The notes: a model not told the origin generated them from the letters alone. 64,000 bases of DNA from Planctomycetes bacterium syqfu (GCA_020974905.1 CP087563.1:4216001-4280000); one strand, 5' to 3'. Numbered from the stretch's first letter, positions 26,943 to 37,043 are shown. Numbers and translations: made by a program.

Positions 26943-28400
26943 TCAAACCTGCCATGTGTAGCCGGCATTGGTATACGCAGCATCTGCCTCAGGACCGAAG
27001 CCCAATTGGGCGCAGCGTAAGCGGAACGATGCCAGGATATCTGCATACTCCGGCTCGTTGATCAGATTCGCACACTCCCTCGGATCTGCTGTGAGATCAA
27101 AGAGCACTTCGGTCATCTCATCAGCAGGCATGTTTTCGTAATACTGATACTTCAAACTGCCACGCTTGATCATCAACTCTCCGCCACGGAATTGGCTGAT
27201 CGATTCATCATCCCAATCCGTAACCGGACCGTCGGACTGCATCAATGGGTACAAACTCCGCGAGTCCAGGCCACGCCCAAACACCGTGTCTTCCTGCTTG
27301 GGCAAAGGCACATCGGCCATCTGACAGATCGTCGTAAACAGGTCACAGGTGTTGACATTCTGCTCCACAAAACGTGTCTTACCCGGTGTCATTCCCCACT
27401 GCTGTCTGATGGACTTGGGAGGCCGGATCATCAAGGGGACACGCGCAGAGTGTTCGTAAAATTTACTCTTGGACCACGTGCCATGCTGGCCCAGCATTGA
27501 CCCGTGATCGGACGTAAAGATGATCCACCAATCGTCCATGTCCTGGCCGACATGTTCGAGGTCGGTGATGACCTTGCCATAGTCTTCGTCGATTTCTTCA
27601 ACCATCCCGTAGTAGGCTGCGGTGGCTTTACGGACATCGCGTTCGGTGATGCCGTCTTTGCCGATAACCGCACTGCCACGGTTGAGCGCCTGATGTTCAA
27701 AGTCGTTGTCCTCAACGTAAATCGGCACGCGGTTGAGATAGTAGTTGATCTTCTCTTCCGTCGTGAGATAAGGCAGATGCGGGCGATTGAAACTGACCTT
27801 AAGCAGCAGCGGTTGATTGGCGCAGGGTTTGTCCGCGTAGACATCGTTGTAGTGATGCTCGATAAACGGCTTGACGCCTGCCAACGCGTGGGCGTCGCGG
27901 TCATGCGTGTAACGACCATGTCCCACACCACTGCGGACCACCTCGCCTGCTTCATCACGGCTGCGATAACTGGAGGGATGACGAAATGCCTTGAAGCTCT
28001 GATCATCTCGGCCGGGGATGTATTTGGGTTCGACATTCATGTCAAAGCCAATGCGCGTCGTCCAACCCTGCATCTGGTCCGGCCCATCGTGATGCAATTT
28101 GCCCGCACAGACCGCTGCATAACCAAACTGAGATAACCGTTTGGCAAAGGTCATGGAAAATGGTGGCAGGTCGTCACCATATTTCTCAGCTTTGCACGTC
28201 CGGGGCAACTGCCCTGCCCCAATGCACTGTCGCGCGGGAATGCAGATCGGGCTGGGGGTGTAGGCGTTGTTGAACACCACCGCATCCCTGGCAAGATCAT
28301 CGAGAACCGGTGTCCGAACCACGTCGTTGCCTGCGTAACCCAGGACATCAGGCCGGTGTTCATCACTCATCAGAAACAATATGTTGGGGTGCTTGGACAT
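26943..28400 (-). CDS. Type I sulfatase (CIPAR), cytoplasmic
   Basis: Formylglycine-dependent sulfatase, 485 residues. The activation motif is C-I-P-A-R with Cys53. Metal-site segments NILFLMSDEHRPD and FTSDHGSMLGQHG are visible. There is no signal peptide. The start at 28400 (MSKHPN) is chosen because TACATT lies 7 nt upstream; a longer frame to 28451 would run through a terminator. It is convergent with the signalling operon. The next upstream gene on this strand is a sugar isomerase-like gene, separated by that terminator. Confidence 0.93.
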   Translation of the reverse strand: MSKHPNILFLMSDEHRPDVLGYAGNDVVRTPVLDDLARDAVVFNNAYTPSPICIPARQCIGAGQLPRTCKAEKYGDDLPPFSMTFAKRLSQFGYAAVCAGKLHHDGPDQMQGWTTRIGFDMNVEPKYIPGRDDQSFKAFRHPSSYRSRDEAGEVVRSGVGHGRYTHDRDAHALAGVKPFIEHHYNDVYADKPCANQPLLLKVSFNRPHLPYLTTEEKINYYLNRVPIYVEDNDFEHQALNRGSAVIGKDGITERDVRKATAAYYGMVEEIDEDYGKVITDLEHVGQDMDDWWIIFTSDHGSMLGQHGTWSKSKFYEHSARVPLMIRPPKSIRQQWGMTPGKTRFVEQNVNTCDLFTTICQMADVPLPKQEDTVFGRGLDSRSLYPLMQSDGPVTDWDDESISQFRGGELMIKRGSLKYQYYENMPADEMTEVLFDLTADPRECANLINEPEYADILASFRLRCAQLGFGPEADAAYTNAGYTWQV

Positions 28401-28407
28401 GACTTTG

Positions 28408-28413
28408 AATGTA
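28408..28413 (-). promoter_or_regulatory. -10-like TACATT, 7 nt before sulfatase 3 ATG
   Basis: On the minus strand TACATT is followed by CAAAGTC and the ATG at 28400. There is no Shine-Dalgarno sequence. Confidence 0.4.
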
Positions 28414-28420
28414 CCGACGT

Positions 28421-28467
28421 AAAAACAAACCGCAAGGCATTTGTGAACCAAACACCTTGCGGTTTTT
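28421..28467 (-). terminator. Terminator between isomerase-like gene and sulfatase 3
   Basis: Stem AACCGCAAGG/CCTTGCGGTT (28428-28437 and 28455-28464), with T-rich ends on both strands (TTTGTTTTTA on the minus strand, TTTTTT on the plus strand). It would end transcription from the isomerase-like gene. Confidence 0.75.
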
Positions 28468-28613
28468 TCGATTTGTTCTCAGCCAATACGCTCAGTGGTC
28501 AAGCACGTTGCGCCAGTTGCTGAAATCAACAGATTTTTCTTTCGCGTGATCACCTGCTTTTAATCGCAATATCGCAAGCGAATCACATTTATGTGATTTA
28601 ACGTCCAAATCAC

Positions 28614-29651
28614 TTAGCGATCGAACTGACCGTCGAAGGCGATGTCCGACGGTTTGAAATCCACGCTGCGGACGAAGTCAGCAGCTTCGGTCGCGCCGTG
28701 TTCGCGGTCCATGCGGCTGTCTTCCCATTCGACACTCAGCGGGCCTTGATAACCCATGTCGTTAAGCGCCACGATGATTTCCTCGAAGTTCACATCGCCA
28801 TGACCAAGACTGCGGAAGTCCCAGAAACGACGGGCATCAGCAAAGTCGGTATGACCACCAAAGACACCGACATCACCATTGCCGTGGCCCCACCAGACGT
28901 CCTTCATGTGACAGTGATAAATGCGGTCACCAAAGGTGCGGATGAACTTGACGTAGTCGACGCCCTGGTAAGCCAGGTGAGACGGGTCATAGTTGAAACC
29001 AAAGCGCTTGTGATTCTTCACAGCCTTGAGTGCACGCTGTGCAGACACGATGTCAAAGGCAATTTCCGTGGGGTGGACTTCCAAGGCGAAGTTCACGTTG
29101 GCCTTGTCGAATGCGTTGAGAATCGGGGTGAAACGCTTGGCAAAATCGACGAAGCCCTTTTCCCAGTAGTTCTGGTCGGTTGGCGGGAAGGCATAGATGC
29201 TATGCCAGATACTCGAACCGGTGAAGCCGTTGACGACAGCAGGCTTGCGCCCCCATGTGGTCCCGTCCTTGGGCTTGGCGTCCATGAACTTGCGGGCGGC
29301 CTTGGCGGTGGTGATCATTTCCTTGGCAGCACGCTTGCGCACGCCTTCGGGTTCACCGTCACCCCAGACATAATCCGGGAGAATGGATTTGTGACGGTCG
29401 TCAATGTTGTCACAGATCGCCTGGCCGACGAGATGCGCACTGATGGCATAACTCGTCAGGCCGTTGTCCATGAGGACTTCCCATTTCTGCTGACAGTACT
29501 TTTTGCTTTTGGCGGCTTGCTGGACGTCAAAATGATCGCCCCAGCAGGCCAGTTCCAGGCCGTCGTAGCCGAATTCAGCGGCTTTGGCGCAGAGTGTTTC
29601 AAAGGGCAAATCCGCCCATTGACCGGTAAAGAGGGTGACAGGTCGTGCCAT
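28614..29651 (-). CDS. Sugar phosphate isomerase/epimerase-like TIM barrel
   Basis: AP-endonuclease-2/xylose-isomerase-like TIM barrel protein, 345 residues. Family features are [14 protein letters not shown] near the N-terminus, [38 protein letters not shown] and LSVEWEDS, which supply the Glu, Asp and His metal ligands. It is probably a cytoplasmic sugar isomerase or epimerase; the substrate is unknown. The Shine-Dalgarno sequence AGGAGA is well placed. It is apparently a single-gene unit, with its terminator shared with the sulfatase 3 promoter region. Confidence 0.88.
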   Translation of the reverse strand: MARPVTLFTGQWADLPFETLCAKAAEFGYDGLELACWGDHFDVQQAAKSKKYCQQKWEVLMDNGLTSYAISAHLVGQAICDNIDDRHKSILPDYVWGDGEPEGVRKRAAKEMITTAKAARKFMDAKPKDGTTWGRKPAVVNGFTGSSIWHSIYAFPPTDQNYWEKGFVDFAKRFTPILNAFDKANVNFALEVHPTEIAFDIVSAQRALKAVKNHKRFGFNYDPSHLAYQGVDYVKFIRTFGDRIYHCHMKDVWWGHGNGDVGVFGGHTDFADARRFWDFRSLGHGDVNFEEIIVALNDMGYQGPLSVEWEDSRMDREHGATEAADFVRSVDFKPSDIAFDGQFDR

Positions 29652-29743
29652 ATCTTGTATCTCCTGAGATGCAATACAATCGTTTGTTTACGGAACAAGA
29701 CGATAGTTTGGTCTTTTAGCGATCACTTTGCAAGGGCAGCGGC

Positions 29744-31843
29744 TTAAGAATTGGTGATGTTTTGATGATTGGGGATGGTGATGCGGCATTCCAGGCCGTT
29801 CTCGGTGAATGAAAAATCGACCGTGCCGTTCATTTCATACTCAACGAGGCCTTTGATGAGTTTCATACCTGTCCCGGGTTGATGGGTGCCATCACAACAC
29901 CCATGGCAACGCGGGCAGTCTTCCTTCCAGAGCATTTCCACGACCGCCCCTTGAGAATCAGCCAGGAGTTGCCATGTCAAATGCACCGACCCCTCAGGAT
30001 TTTTCAATGCGCCGTATTTCATGGCATTGGTTAAAAGTTCATGCAGCGTCATACTCAACGGTGATGACAAACGTGCAAGCATTTTGACCGGCGGGCCGAC
30101 AACGCGGATATGTTCATGTTTGATTTCACATCCCAGTATCAGGTCCACCAATTGATGCAGACTGGTCCCGGCCCATTTTTCCTTGGCTAACGCTTCATGC
30201 GCTCGAGCCAGTGCATGCAGACGACCGCTGTAGACCTGTTGAAATGTCTTGATGTCACTGCTGGAACGGATGGTTTGTGAACACAGGGCAATGACTGTCG
30301 CCAACACATTCTTGACGCGATGATCCAATTCATTGACGAGTAATTGCTGGCGTTCATTGGCATTGACGCGCTCGGTGACATCCGTCTGGATACTGATAAA
30401 GTGCGTGATGGCGCCATGCTGATCATGCATGGGTGCAACAATCATTTCCACCCAGAACTGTGTGCCATCCTTGTGGTAGTTGCGCACAAGCACTTCACAT
30501 TGCGTTTGATTTTTGATGGCTTGGCGCAGCTTCCTGATGCCCGGTTGGTTCTTGTCATCACGATGCATCATGCGCATGTTCTTGCCAATGATTTCATCAG
30601 CTTTGTAGCCACTGATCTTCTCAAATGCCGGATTCACGTAGACGGCCGGGTTGTCCGGCTGCTTGGGATCGGTAATGGCGATGCCATACGGTGCAGACTC
30701 GATGGCTTTATTCAAAAGCTTGAGATTCTGCAGTGTCTTGGCCAGGTCGGTGATATCCCGGCCTGTTGCCTGTATGAGTGTCAACTGATCGTGTTCATCG
30801 TAAAACGCACGCGATTTCCAACTGATCAGGCGTACGCCCAGTGACGGGTGAATGATGGCAATATCATCCTGGGATACGTTGTTTTCAGGCGTGAACCGAT
30901 CAACGATTTTTTTCAGATGATCCAACTCCCGAATCATGAAATACCGATGCAAACCTTCACCGATGAGTTGTTCACGCGACGTTCCCAACAGCTTGCATAA
31001 TGCCTGATTGACAAACGTGATTTCAACGCCCGGCGTGAATCGGATAATCAGTTCCGTCTGATCCTCAACGATCTGTTGATAGAACTCCTTGCTGGTACGC
31101 ACCTCTTCGAACATGGATTCACGTTGACTGATCTCCTGATAGAGATTGGAACACAGTTCTTCAATTCGCTGAGCAATGATATCCAACTCGTCAGGATGCT
31201 TTGGATGCCGACGCAACCGCTGCCAATTCATGGGCAGGTTCAGATTCTTGATATTGATCTGCGTCAGATGATTGGCCATGAAGGACAGATAACGTGTCAC
31301 ACTCAGGCGGATAATGGTGAAATACAACCCCGAAAGAAGCAGCACAAACACAATGGCAAAGATCATGAAATACCCCACTTCATGATGCAATGCCTTACGC
31401 ATGGCCTGATAAGTCACGTGAATCGTCAGCGTCCCGGCTGGTTCTTCTGACATGTAACCCCGCGGCCAGGGCAGCGTGTACGTCCGGATGTCATCATAAG
31501 CCTGACTCGCATCCCCGACCTCGATGACGCGTACATTACCCGGTATTTTCGAATCAACCTTCGCATACGAAATGCTGGAAAATTCAGAGATCGCGCGAAT
31601 AAACATGTACAACTCAAGATAGTTGTCATCCTTGGCTTCCGTGGCAATGGCCTGTAAAAAGCCATTTTCAATCAGAGAAATCTCATCCGAAACCGTTCTA
31701 AAAAAAAGACTGCGGACGTGGTAATAGTGAATCACAAAGCTGATACATGCCAATGCGATACTGCATAACACAACATACAACAGGATCCGCCTGGAGAGTC
31801 CGGAAAATCGAAATGCCGATGTCTCATGTGGTTTGTGATTCAT
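29744..31843 (-). CDS. Membrane PAS-PAS HWE-family sensor histidine kinase
   Basis: A 699-residue sensor kinase. Two membrane segments (about 19-40 and 157-180) enclose an external sensor part. A HAMP-like linker, two PAS domains (about 250-370 and 375-490) and an HWE/HisKA_2 transmitter follow. The phospho-acceptor is His508 in NELDHRVKNVLATV; the ATPase part starts with LHELLTNAMKYGAL. Unusually, the nucleotide-binding lid contains a cysteine cluster C-P-R-C-H-G-C-C before GTGMKLIKGL. The start at 31843 is chosen to place the first helix normally. There is no response regulator gene next to it. Confidence 0.88.
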   Translation of the reverse strand: MNHKPHETSAFRFSGLSRRILLYVVLCSIALACISFVIHYYHVRSLFFRTVSDEISLIENGFLQAIATEAKDDNYLELYMFIRAISEFSSISYAKVDSKIPGNVRVIEVGDASQAYDDIRTYTLPWPRGYMSEEPAGTLTIHVTYQAMRKALHHEVGYFMIFAIVFVLLLSGLYFTIIRLSVTRYLSFMANHLTQINIKNLNLPMNWQRLRRHPKHPDELDIIAQRIEELCSNLYQEISQRESMFEEVRTSKEFYQQIVEDQTELIIRFTPGVEITFVNQALCKLLGTSREQLIGEGLHRYFMIRELDHLKKIVDRFTPENNVSQDDIAIIHPSLGVRLISWKSRAFYDEHDQLTLIQATGRDITDLAKTLQNLKLLNKAIESAPYGIAITDPKQPDNPAVYVNPAFEKISGYKADEIIGKNMRMMHRDDKNQPGIRKLRQAIKNQTQCEVLVRNYHKDGTQFWVEMIVAPMHDQHGAITHFISIQTDVTERVNANERQQLLVNELDHRVKNVLATVIALCSQTIRSSSDIKTFQQVYSGRLHALARAHEALAKEKWAGTSLHQLVDLILGCEIKHEHIRVVGPPVKMLARLSSPLSMTLHELLTNAMKYGALKNPEGSVHLTWQLLADSQGAVVEMLWKEDCPRCHGCCDGTHQPGTGMKLIKGLVEYEMNGTVDFSFTENGLECRITIPNHQNITNS

Positions 31844-31942
31844 AGTCGAACAGGGGGCGGCCGATACCGAGCTTCTCAAACGCCCTGCCGACCCACTGTA
31901 CATACTTTAATCATGGAACATGGTCGTGTCACCCGAAATATC

Positions 31943-34438
31943 TCACCATCCCAAAGGCAGCATGGACGCTCGCTCAAATCGTGCTTTGACCTGCTGGGCA
32001 TCCCAGGCTTGTCCGACCACGTGCATCCGCAGCATGTTGCCGGCAAATCCGCCGGAGACTGCCAGATTGTCCACCTCTTTGCTGGCCCCGTCGACGATGT
32101 TCCCGCCGATCAAGCACCGTTCACTGCTTCGCGTTCCAACACAGGGGCGTTGGCTCTGCAATTGGCCATTGAGATACATGGATAGTTTCGCCCCGTCATA
32201 AGTCACCACCACGTGATACACCTGTCCTGCAACGATTCGACTTTGCGAATGAATCTTCACATGTGGCTCGGGATGACTGCGTTTAGCCGGTAAACGTCGA
32301 GCTTCAAGCAAACCATCAGGTCGAATAATCAAGCTCAACTGGGCGCCCCGCTGATAGCAGATCACACTTGTCTGATCCACGGTCGCGGGCTTGATGACCA
32401 CATCCACACTCATCGGCCCGTTGGGTGCATAATCCAGTGGGGCACTGAGAATCTGTTTACCATCCAGTTTAAGCCAGCGCAGATTGTTCTCACCTGCATC
32501 AAATGTCAGCTTGCTTTTACCCATCAACTGGACGGGCGCTTCATGGCCGGACCAGTCTTCGAATGCGGTCTGGTTCTTGCCTTGTGGGACGAAGGACCAA
32601 AGCACGCTGGTGTCATCGTAATCCGTTGAAGGTGTCGACCAAACGGTCGGCGAGTAAGCCCACTTGCCATCTGCAAACTGGACGACGGCTGCATAATAAT
32701 CTTCCCCATCACGCGCTTTGGGTTGACGCCAATCACAGTAAGCGGTCGGTGCTTTGGGATCACGTTTGCTCAGAACAATCGGCCGATCCCCCTGCCCTGG
32801 ACTCACGGCTTCTGCGCCGGTCATATCCAGTGGTGCAAGAAAGCGCAGTAGGTGTCCGTTGCGCATCGCAGAGACCTGCACCTTATCCCCATCCTTGCTG
32901 GTAACCTTGTAATCAATCATGCGAATGCCTTCATGCATCGCAGTCTGCCCGGCAGCACCATCCTCACCGTTGACCAGCATCCGTAATGTGCGTGATGCGT
33001 CCGCCAACCGATGCAACGGCACGTTGTAGTACAACTGGTCGGTGTAGCTGACCCCACGCACCACTGCGATGTCCGGGAGGTTGGCATATTCAAGCTGCTT
33101 CCCATTCGCCAACTCCAACGAAGCACGCACACGAATCACGCGCGAACGCGCCCGATCAACACCGTCTTCAAAAGTCCACAGCCAGGGCTTAAGCTCGGTA
33201 AGTTCCAGCCAATCGCTTTGCTTTTGAGCGATGCGTTTGTTTGCACCATCAAGCAGTGTCACCGTCACTTTCGCCTTGCCCGTGATATTGCTTGCAGGCA
33301 AAGGCAAAAACTCCACGCGCACCGGCTCGCTGCCGCTGAGTGTCTTACGGTACGACAACACCGATTGGGGCAAACCATCTTCCGAAGCAGGAATCGCCCG
33401 ATCGTAATACCGTGCAAGGTATCGCTGGCTGATCTCCATGCGCGATGTGAGTTGGCTGTAGGTGCAGCTCAGCGAGGTGGATTCGTGGTAGTCATTCCAC
33501 GTACTCCACTGCAGAAAGTCCGGCTTCTGCTCCAGTGTTTTTTCCCAGACACTGCGGAGAAATTCGGTGTGTCGTGGGGAAATGAAGTTGCGGTTGTTTG
33601 CGCGATCGCTGAGATAGCCAGGCCAGATCGTGCCCCCGATGTAGCGTCCGGTTTTCTGGGTTGGGTAAGCCTTGCGCAGTGAGGTCACCATCCCGGTGGC
33701 AGCTTCCAGACCTGATGCGCCGAAGTTGTAAGCACCGTCAAAAAGTTCGCCATAACCTTCGGCTTCATGCGGTCTGAATCGGCCATACAACGCAGGCAAA
33801 AGTCCGCCGTGTTCATAAATCCAGAACGGTTTGTATCTTGCTGCATGAACCTGGTCGATGACGATTTTCCAATCCGCTGCACTGCGTGCATTGGCCCCGT
33901 AAAACAGCAACACCGGCCGACCGTCAATCTTCAGATGCCTGGGGTGATCGGCAACTTCCTTGAGATATTCAATGAGTCCGGAAGCCAGGAACGCAGGGTC
34001 TTTGCCGGACTTGCCACCCTTGGTTTCGAAGAAGGGTGCGATTGTGAAGTGGGCAGGCAGATTAAAGTGATCCGCCGCTTTGAGCATGCTGCGGGTGATC
34101 CCGATCTGACGCTTGAAATGCGATTCCTCGAAAAACAAAAAGTCCGCGAGCATGCAATCCCAACCGTGATCCGCAAGCAGTTTGAGTTCATTGCCATAAG
34201 CAACGATCCCGCGCATGTCCTGTGTGGGATACGAACCATCCCGATCCAGCAGACTCATCACGGGAAAGTCCGTCGGATGCCCGATGCCCGATGAGTTGTA
34301 AGTCGTCGGCAGCCATCCCATGTAAGAGACCATCGACACCTTGGGCAGTTGCGGTTTGTCCTGTGCATGCGTCGAGCCAATCGCAAGACAGATAGACATC
34401 AGAACTGCCAGACAGATCAAGAGACGTTGAATGAACAT
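31943..34438 (-). CDS. Secreted GH71/GH99-like hydrolase with LamG domain (module 2)
   Basis: An 831-residue exported protein. The signal peptide is about residues 1-25 (ending GSTHA). The catalytic region (about 35-360) resembles the GH71 alpha-1,3-glucanase and GH99 endo-mannanase/mannosidase group: VSMVSYMGWLP, MLADFLFFEE, RPVLLFYGANA, FWIYEHGG and the closing WSTWNDYHESTS. A beta-sandwich middle part and a C-terminal LamG-like domain (about 660-815: VYHVVVTYDGAKLSMYLNG) follow. It is probably an endo-acting glycanase; the substrate is uncertain. AAGG precedes the start. It is the last gene of the GntR - secreted protein - pseudopilin operon. Confidence 0.75.
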   Translation of the reverse strand: MFIQRLLICLAVLMSICLAIGSTHAQDKPQLPKVSMVSYMGWLPTTYNSSGIGHPTDFPVMSLLDRDGSYPTQDMRGIVAYGNELKLLADHGWDCMLADFLFFEESHFKRQIGITRSMLKAADHFNLPAHFTIAPFFETKGGKSGKDPAFLASGLIEYLKEVADHPRHLKIDGRPVLLFYGANARSAADWKIVIDQVHAARYKPFWIYEHGGLLPALYGRFRPHEAEGYGELFDGAYNFGASGLEAATGMVTSLRKAYPTQKTGRYIGGTIWPGYLSDRANNRNFISPRHTEFLRSVWEKTLEQKPDFLQWSTWNDYHESTSLSCTYSQLTSRMEISQRYLARYYDRAIPASEDGLPQSVLSYRKTLSGSEPVRVEFLPLPASNITGKAKVTVTLLDGANKRIAQKQSDWLELTELKPWLWTFEDGVDRARSRVIRVRASLELANGKQLEYANLPDIAVVRGVSYTDQLYYNVPLHRLADASRTLRMLVNGEDGAAGQTAMHEGIRMIDYKVTSKDGDKVQVSAMRNGHLLRFLAPLDMTGAEAVSPGQGDRPIVLSKRDPKAPTAYCDWRQPKARDGEDYYAAVVQFADGKWAYSPTVWSTPSTDYDDTSVLWSFVPQGKNQTAFEDWSGHEAPVQLMGKSKLTFDAGENNLRWLKLDGKQILSAPLDYAPNGPMSVDVVIKPATVDQTSVICYQRGAQLSLIIRPDGLLEARRLPAKRSHPEPHVKIHSQSRIVAGQVYHVVVTYDGAKLSMYLNGQLQSQRPCVGTRSSERCLIGGNIVDGASKEVDNLAVSGGFAGNMLRMHVVGQAWDAQQVKARFERASMLPLGW

Positions 34439-34498
34439 ATGAAACCTTGTCCGTTTTGTTTTGATATGTAATGGATGAATCAGTTCGTTGACAGCCGG

Positions 34499-35161
34499 TC
34501 AGTTCAGATTCCAGATCGGGCCGGTATTCGGCAGGTCGTTTTTCTCCGCCGCGGCATGTCCGTCGACATAGACGATGTTGGTTGCGCCAAGATGTCGATA
34601 ATCCTGATTGGGTTTGCCCGTTGAACCGGAATAGGTGTAGACATTGCCGGTGCAGTAGCCACGTGCATCCAGATCATTGGTGGAACTGTTGAACACATCG
34701 ACCATAAACAGTGTCTTGCCGTGATAGATGACGTCACCCAACCGCTTGGCCTTTTTGCCATAGAGATCAAAACGGTTGATGTGAAAGCTCATGCCGTAGT
34801 TGCCCTGTTTGAAGAAGAAGCGATCATCGGTCGCGGTGCAGTCGAGATTTTCGTAGCCGTCGATGTAGGCTTCGAGCCACGGGCGCGGACCACTGGTGAC
34901 GCCAGCCGGTTCGACAAACCAGATGGGTTTATCAACGCCGGGAAAATACTCATCAAAGTCGTTGGCATACATCGGGAGTCCGAGTCCCAACTGCTTAAGC
35001 GATGTCAGACATTGCACTGCCCGCGCACTCTTGCGTGCCGACGCCAGCGCGGGCAGGAGAATGGAGATGAGCATGGCAATGATCGAGATGACCACCAACA
35101 GCTCGATGAGCGTAAAACCATGAGGACGTGTTTGGGTTGTCGATTGCTTGCGAAAGATCAT
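34499..35161 (-). CDS. Pseudopilin with H-X9-DG motif (module 2)
   Basis: A 220-residue pilin-like protein. A basic leader ending in PHG precedes [18 protein letters not shown]. Near the C-terminus [13 protein letters not shown] fits H-X9-DG exactly, the planctomycete pseudopilin motif. Its role is unknown; by analogy it is processed by prepilin peptidase and exposed at the surface. The start at 35161 has GGAG 7 nt upstream. It lies 22 nt after the small secreted protein gene and 60 nt before the hydrolase. Confidence 0.88.
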   Translation of the reverse strand: MIFRKQSTTQTRPHGFTLIELLVVISIIAMLISILLPALASARKSARAVQCLTSLKQLGLGLPMYANDFDEYFPGVDKPIWFVEPAGVTSGPRPWLEAYIDGYENLDCTATDDRFFFKQGNYGMSFHINRFDLYGKKAKRLGDVIYHGKTLFMVDVFNSSTNDLDARGYCTGNVYTYSGSTGKPNQDYRHLGATNIVYVDGHAAAEKNDLPNTGPIWNLN

Positions 35162-35183
35162 GATGGTCTCCAGTGCAGATGGA

Positions 35184-35864
35184 TCAAGGTTGAACGAGCA
35201 AACGCTCAATGGACCAACGGGCTTGCGGGCCGTGGATGTTGCTTTGGTCAATGTGCAGCAGGTGTTGGCCGACGAGATTGGCAGGCTCGGTGAGTGTACC
35301 CTGTGAACTGTTGGATTTACCGGCAGCGCGCATGAGTTTGTGGTCCGTCGGATCATCGGTGCAGAGCACTTTCCAATCCTTGCCGTCGATGGCAAAACCG
35401 ATGTAGCTTCCGACGGGGAACAAGCGGTCGCGGTCAAAGGGATAGGAGTCCCAGACTTTCTTGCCGTTGATGAAGAATCGCACGACTTCCTTGTTGACGG
35501 ATCGATTGACACTGAGCGTGGCAACTTTATCACCGAGACTGAATTTGTAGGCATTAAACAAGTCTTTTTTCGTTGCTTTGCCATGATCGTAGGGGCCAAC
35601 CTGCATCAGAAACACAATGCGATTGGCTGAGAGATTCACCGGTGAGGCGGATTGAATTTTAACGCCGGGTCGAAAGCGCATGTCAAAGTTGTGCGAGAGA
35701 ACCAGCTTGCCATCTTCGACTTTGGCAGCCGCGTCTTTGGGCGCCTGGACCTGCCAACGTTCGGATAGATCCGACGAGGAGTCGAACTCTTCGGTCATGG
35801 GTTGGGCGTTGAGCCAACTCGCGCCAAGCAGGCATATGACAACTGATGCAACAAGTCGATGCAT
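35184..35864 (-). CDS. Small secreted beta-sandwich-like protein (module 2)
   Basis: A 226-residue exported protein with a signal peptide of about 20 residues (ending SWLNA). The segments [20 protein letters not shown] and [16 protein letters not shown] suggest a concanavalin-like or carbohydrate-binding beta-sandwich, but no catalytic residues are recognisable. A strong Shine-Dalgarno sequence (GGAAGGAAG) precedes the ATG. It is the first structural gene after the GntR regulator and is probably part of its regulon. I do not recognise a specific family. Confidence 0.65.
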   Translation of the reverse strand: MHRLVASVVICLLGASWLNAQPMTEEFDSSSDLSERWQVQAPKDAAAKVEDGKLVLSHNFDMRFRPGVKIQSASPVNLSANRIVFLMQVGPYDHGKATKKDLFNAYKFSLGDKVATLSVNRSVNKEVVRFFINGKKVWDSYPFDRDRLFPVGSYIGFAIDGKDWKVLCTDDPTDHKLMRAAGKSNSSQGTLTEPANLVGQHLLHIDQSNIHGPQARWSIERLLVQP

Positions 35865-35906
35865 AAGTCTTCCTTCCAGATATCAAAACAAATCAAGTTA
35901 AAAAGT

Positions 35907-37013
35907 CTATGTCGTACTGCCTTGTTTGATGGCAGCTTTGATCGTCAATCGATCCGCATCACGTTCACCGATCATCAATCGGTAAAGCAAACCAAACGCG
36001 CCGCGACAGATTCGTTTCAAATCGAATTGGCAACGCGTAAAGTCAATCGGGAAGTCACGGTCCACGCCGGCAGTGGCATGCGTCACCAGCTTGAGTTGCT
36101 CAGGCGTTGTGATCATCAAATCACGCACCGCTTTGCCAACGCCCATCGCCGTGTTGTCATCGGAGACAATCACACCATCGGGTCGGTCCGCGCCATGCCA
36201 GAGATCGCACATCGCCTGGTAGCCCTGCTCGGCAGTCCGACAACAGGCTTTGACAAGTTTGGGATTCACGGGCAAACCGAGTTTGCATAGCTCATCATAA
36301 AACTGAGGCTGATACGACATCCGCCCCAGGTAGTCGGCCTCGAAGGTTTGGCTATCGGTGGGGATGTTGAAGATCAATGCGATGTTGCGACAGCCGCGAT
36401 CCATCAGGTGCTTGTAGGACTTGACCATCAGGCCATGCATGTCCATGACCACGGGGTGATAGCCTTGGTTCCTGAAAGTGGTCAACGTGACTGCGGGGAC
36501 GCCTTTGTCTTTGAGCGTGTCTTCGAACGTTTCGAGTCCTGCCATGGCAAGGATACCTGCCGCCTGATTCCAGATCGTGGAGTTGGGTTCGAGGCTGTCG
36601 ATGAAATCATCACCGGGTTCACCGTAGCCAAGGATGTGGGTCGGGCGCATGTTGTGCAATTTGACTTCGGTGGTCAAGGATTGGAGTAATTGATGGTAAA
36701 AACGTGCCAATTCTGGTACCGCAAAGTGACAGGTGTCAAAAACCACGAGAATCTGGCCGCGTGAGACATCGGGATGGATGTAGGTCCCGCGCGACGCCTG
36801 ACGATCCAGGAGCATCTCCGTTTCGAGTCCGGCCATGGCCTTGTTGACCGTGAGTAGACTCACCCCAAACTGGTCAGCAAGCTGGCGTTCGGGCGGGAGT
36901 CGGTCCCCTGCCACGAGTTTGCCTTTGCGGATCTGCGTCCGGAAGTGTGCCTGGATCAGATCGATCTTGGAGGCCGATTCGGGTTGTCGGGTGAGTGTTC
37001 GCGTCATGACCAT
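35907..37013 (-). CDS. GntR-type regulator with sugar-binding-like domain (module 2)
   Basis: A 368-residue regulator combining a GntR winged helix (about 15-80: LPPERQLADQFGVSLLTVNKAM) with a LacI-like periplasmic-binding-protein domain (about 90-360: NIALIFNIP, DGVIVSDDNTAMG), as in AraR-like proteins. It heads the operon with the secreted protein, pseudopilin and hydrolase genes. Two tandem TTGATTTAATCAA palindromes lie directly before its start codon, so strong autoregulation is likely. The start may be the ATG at 37013 or the second ATG at 37007. Confidence 0.9.
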   Translation of the reverse strand: MVMTRTLTRQPESASKIDLIQAHFRTQIRKGKLVAGDRLPPERQLADQFGVSLLTVNKAMAGLETEMLLDRQASRGTYIHPDVSRGQILVVFDTCHFAVPELARFYHQLLQSLTTEVKLHNMRPTHILGYGEPGDDFIDSLEPNSTIWNQAAGILAMAGLETFEDTLKDKGVPAVTLTTFRNQGYHPVVMDMHGLMVKSYKHLMDRGCRNIALIFNIPTDSQTFEADYLGRMSYQPQFYDELCKLGLPVNPKLVKACCRTAEQGYQAMCDLWHGADRPDGVIVSDDNTAMGVGKAVRDLMITTPEQLKLVTHATAGVDRDFPIDFTRCQFDLKRICRGAFGLLYRLMIGERDADRLTIKAAIKQGSTT

Positions 37014-37014
37014 C

Positions 37015-37043
37015 TTGATTTAATCAAATTTGATTTAATCAAA
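37015..37043. promoter_or_regulatory. Tandem palindromic operators of the GntR gene
   Basis: TTGATTTAATCAA (37015-37027) and TTTGATTTAATCAAA (37029-37043) are two near-perfect palindromes with centres 15 bp apart, starting 2 bp before the regulator's ATG. The sequence also serves as an AT-rich promoter or leader. Confidence 0.7.

Noticed and set aside
28698-29747. 349-codon frame on the plus strand across the isomerase-like gene
   Set aside because: The minus-strand gene has clear TIM-barrel motifs and a good Shine-Dalgarno sequence; the antisense product has none.
34499-35599. 366-codon reading of the module-2 pseudopilin
   Set aside because: The first 146 codons overlap the upstream secreted-protein gene; the proper start with GGAG and a short pilin leader is at 35161.
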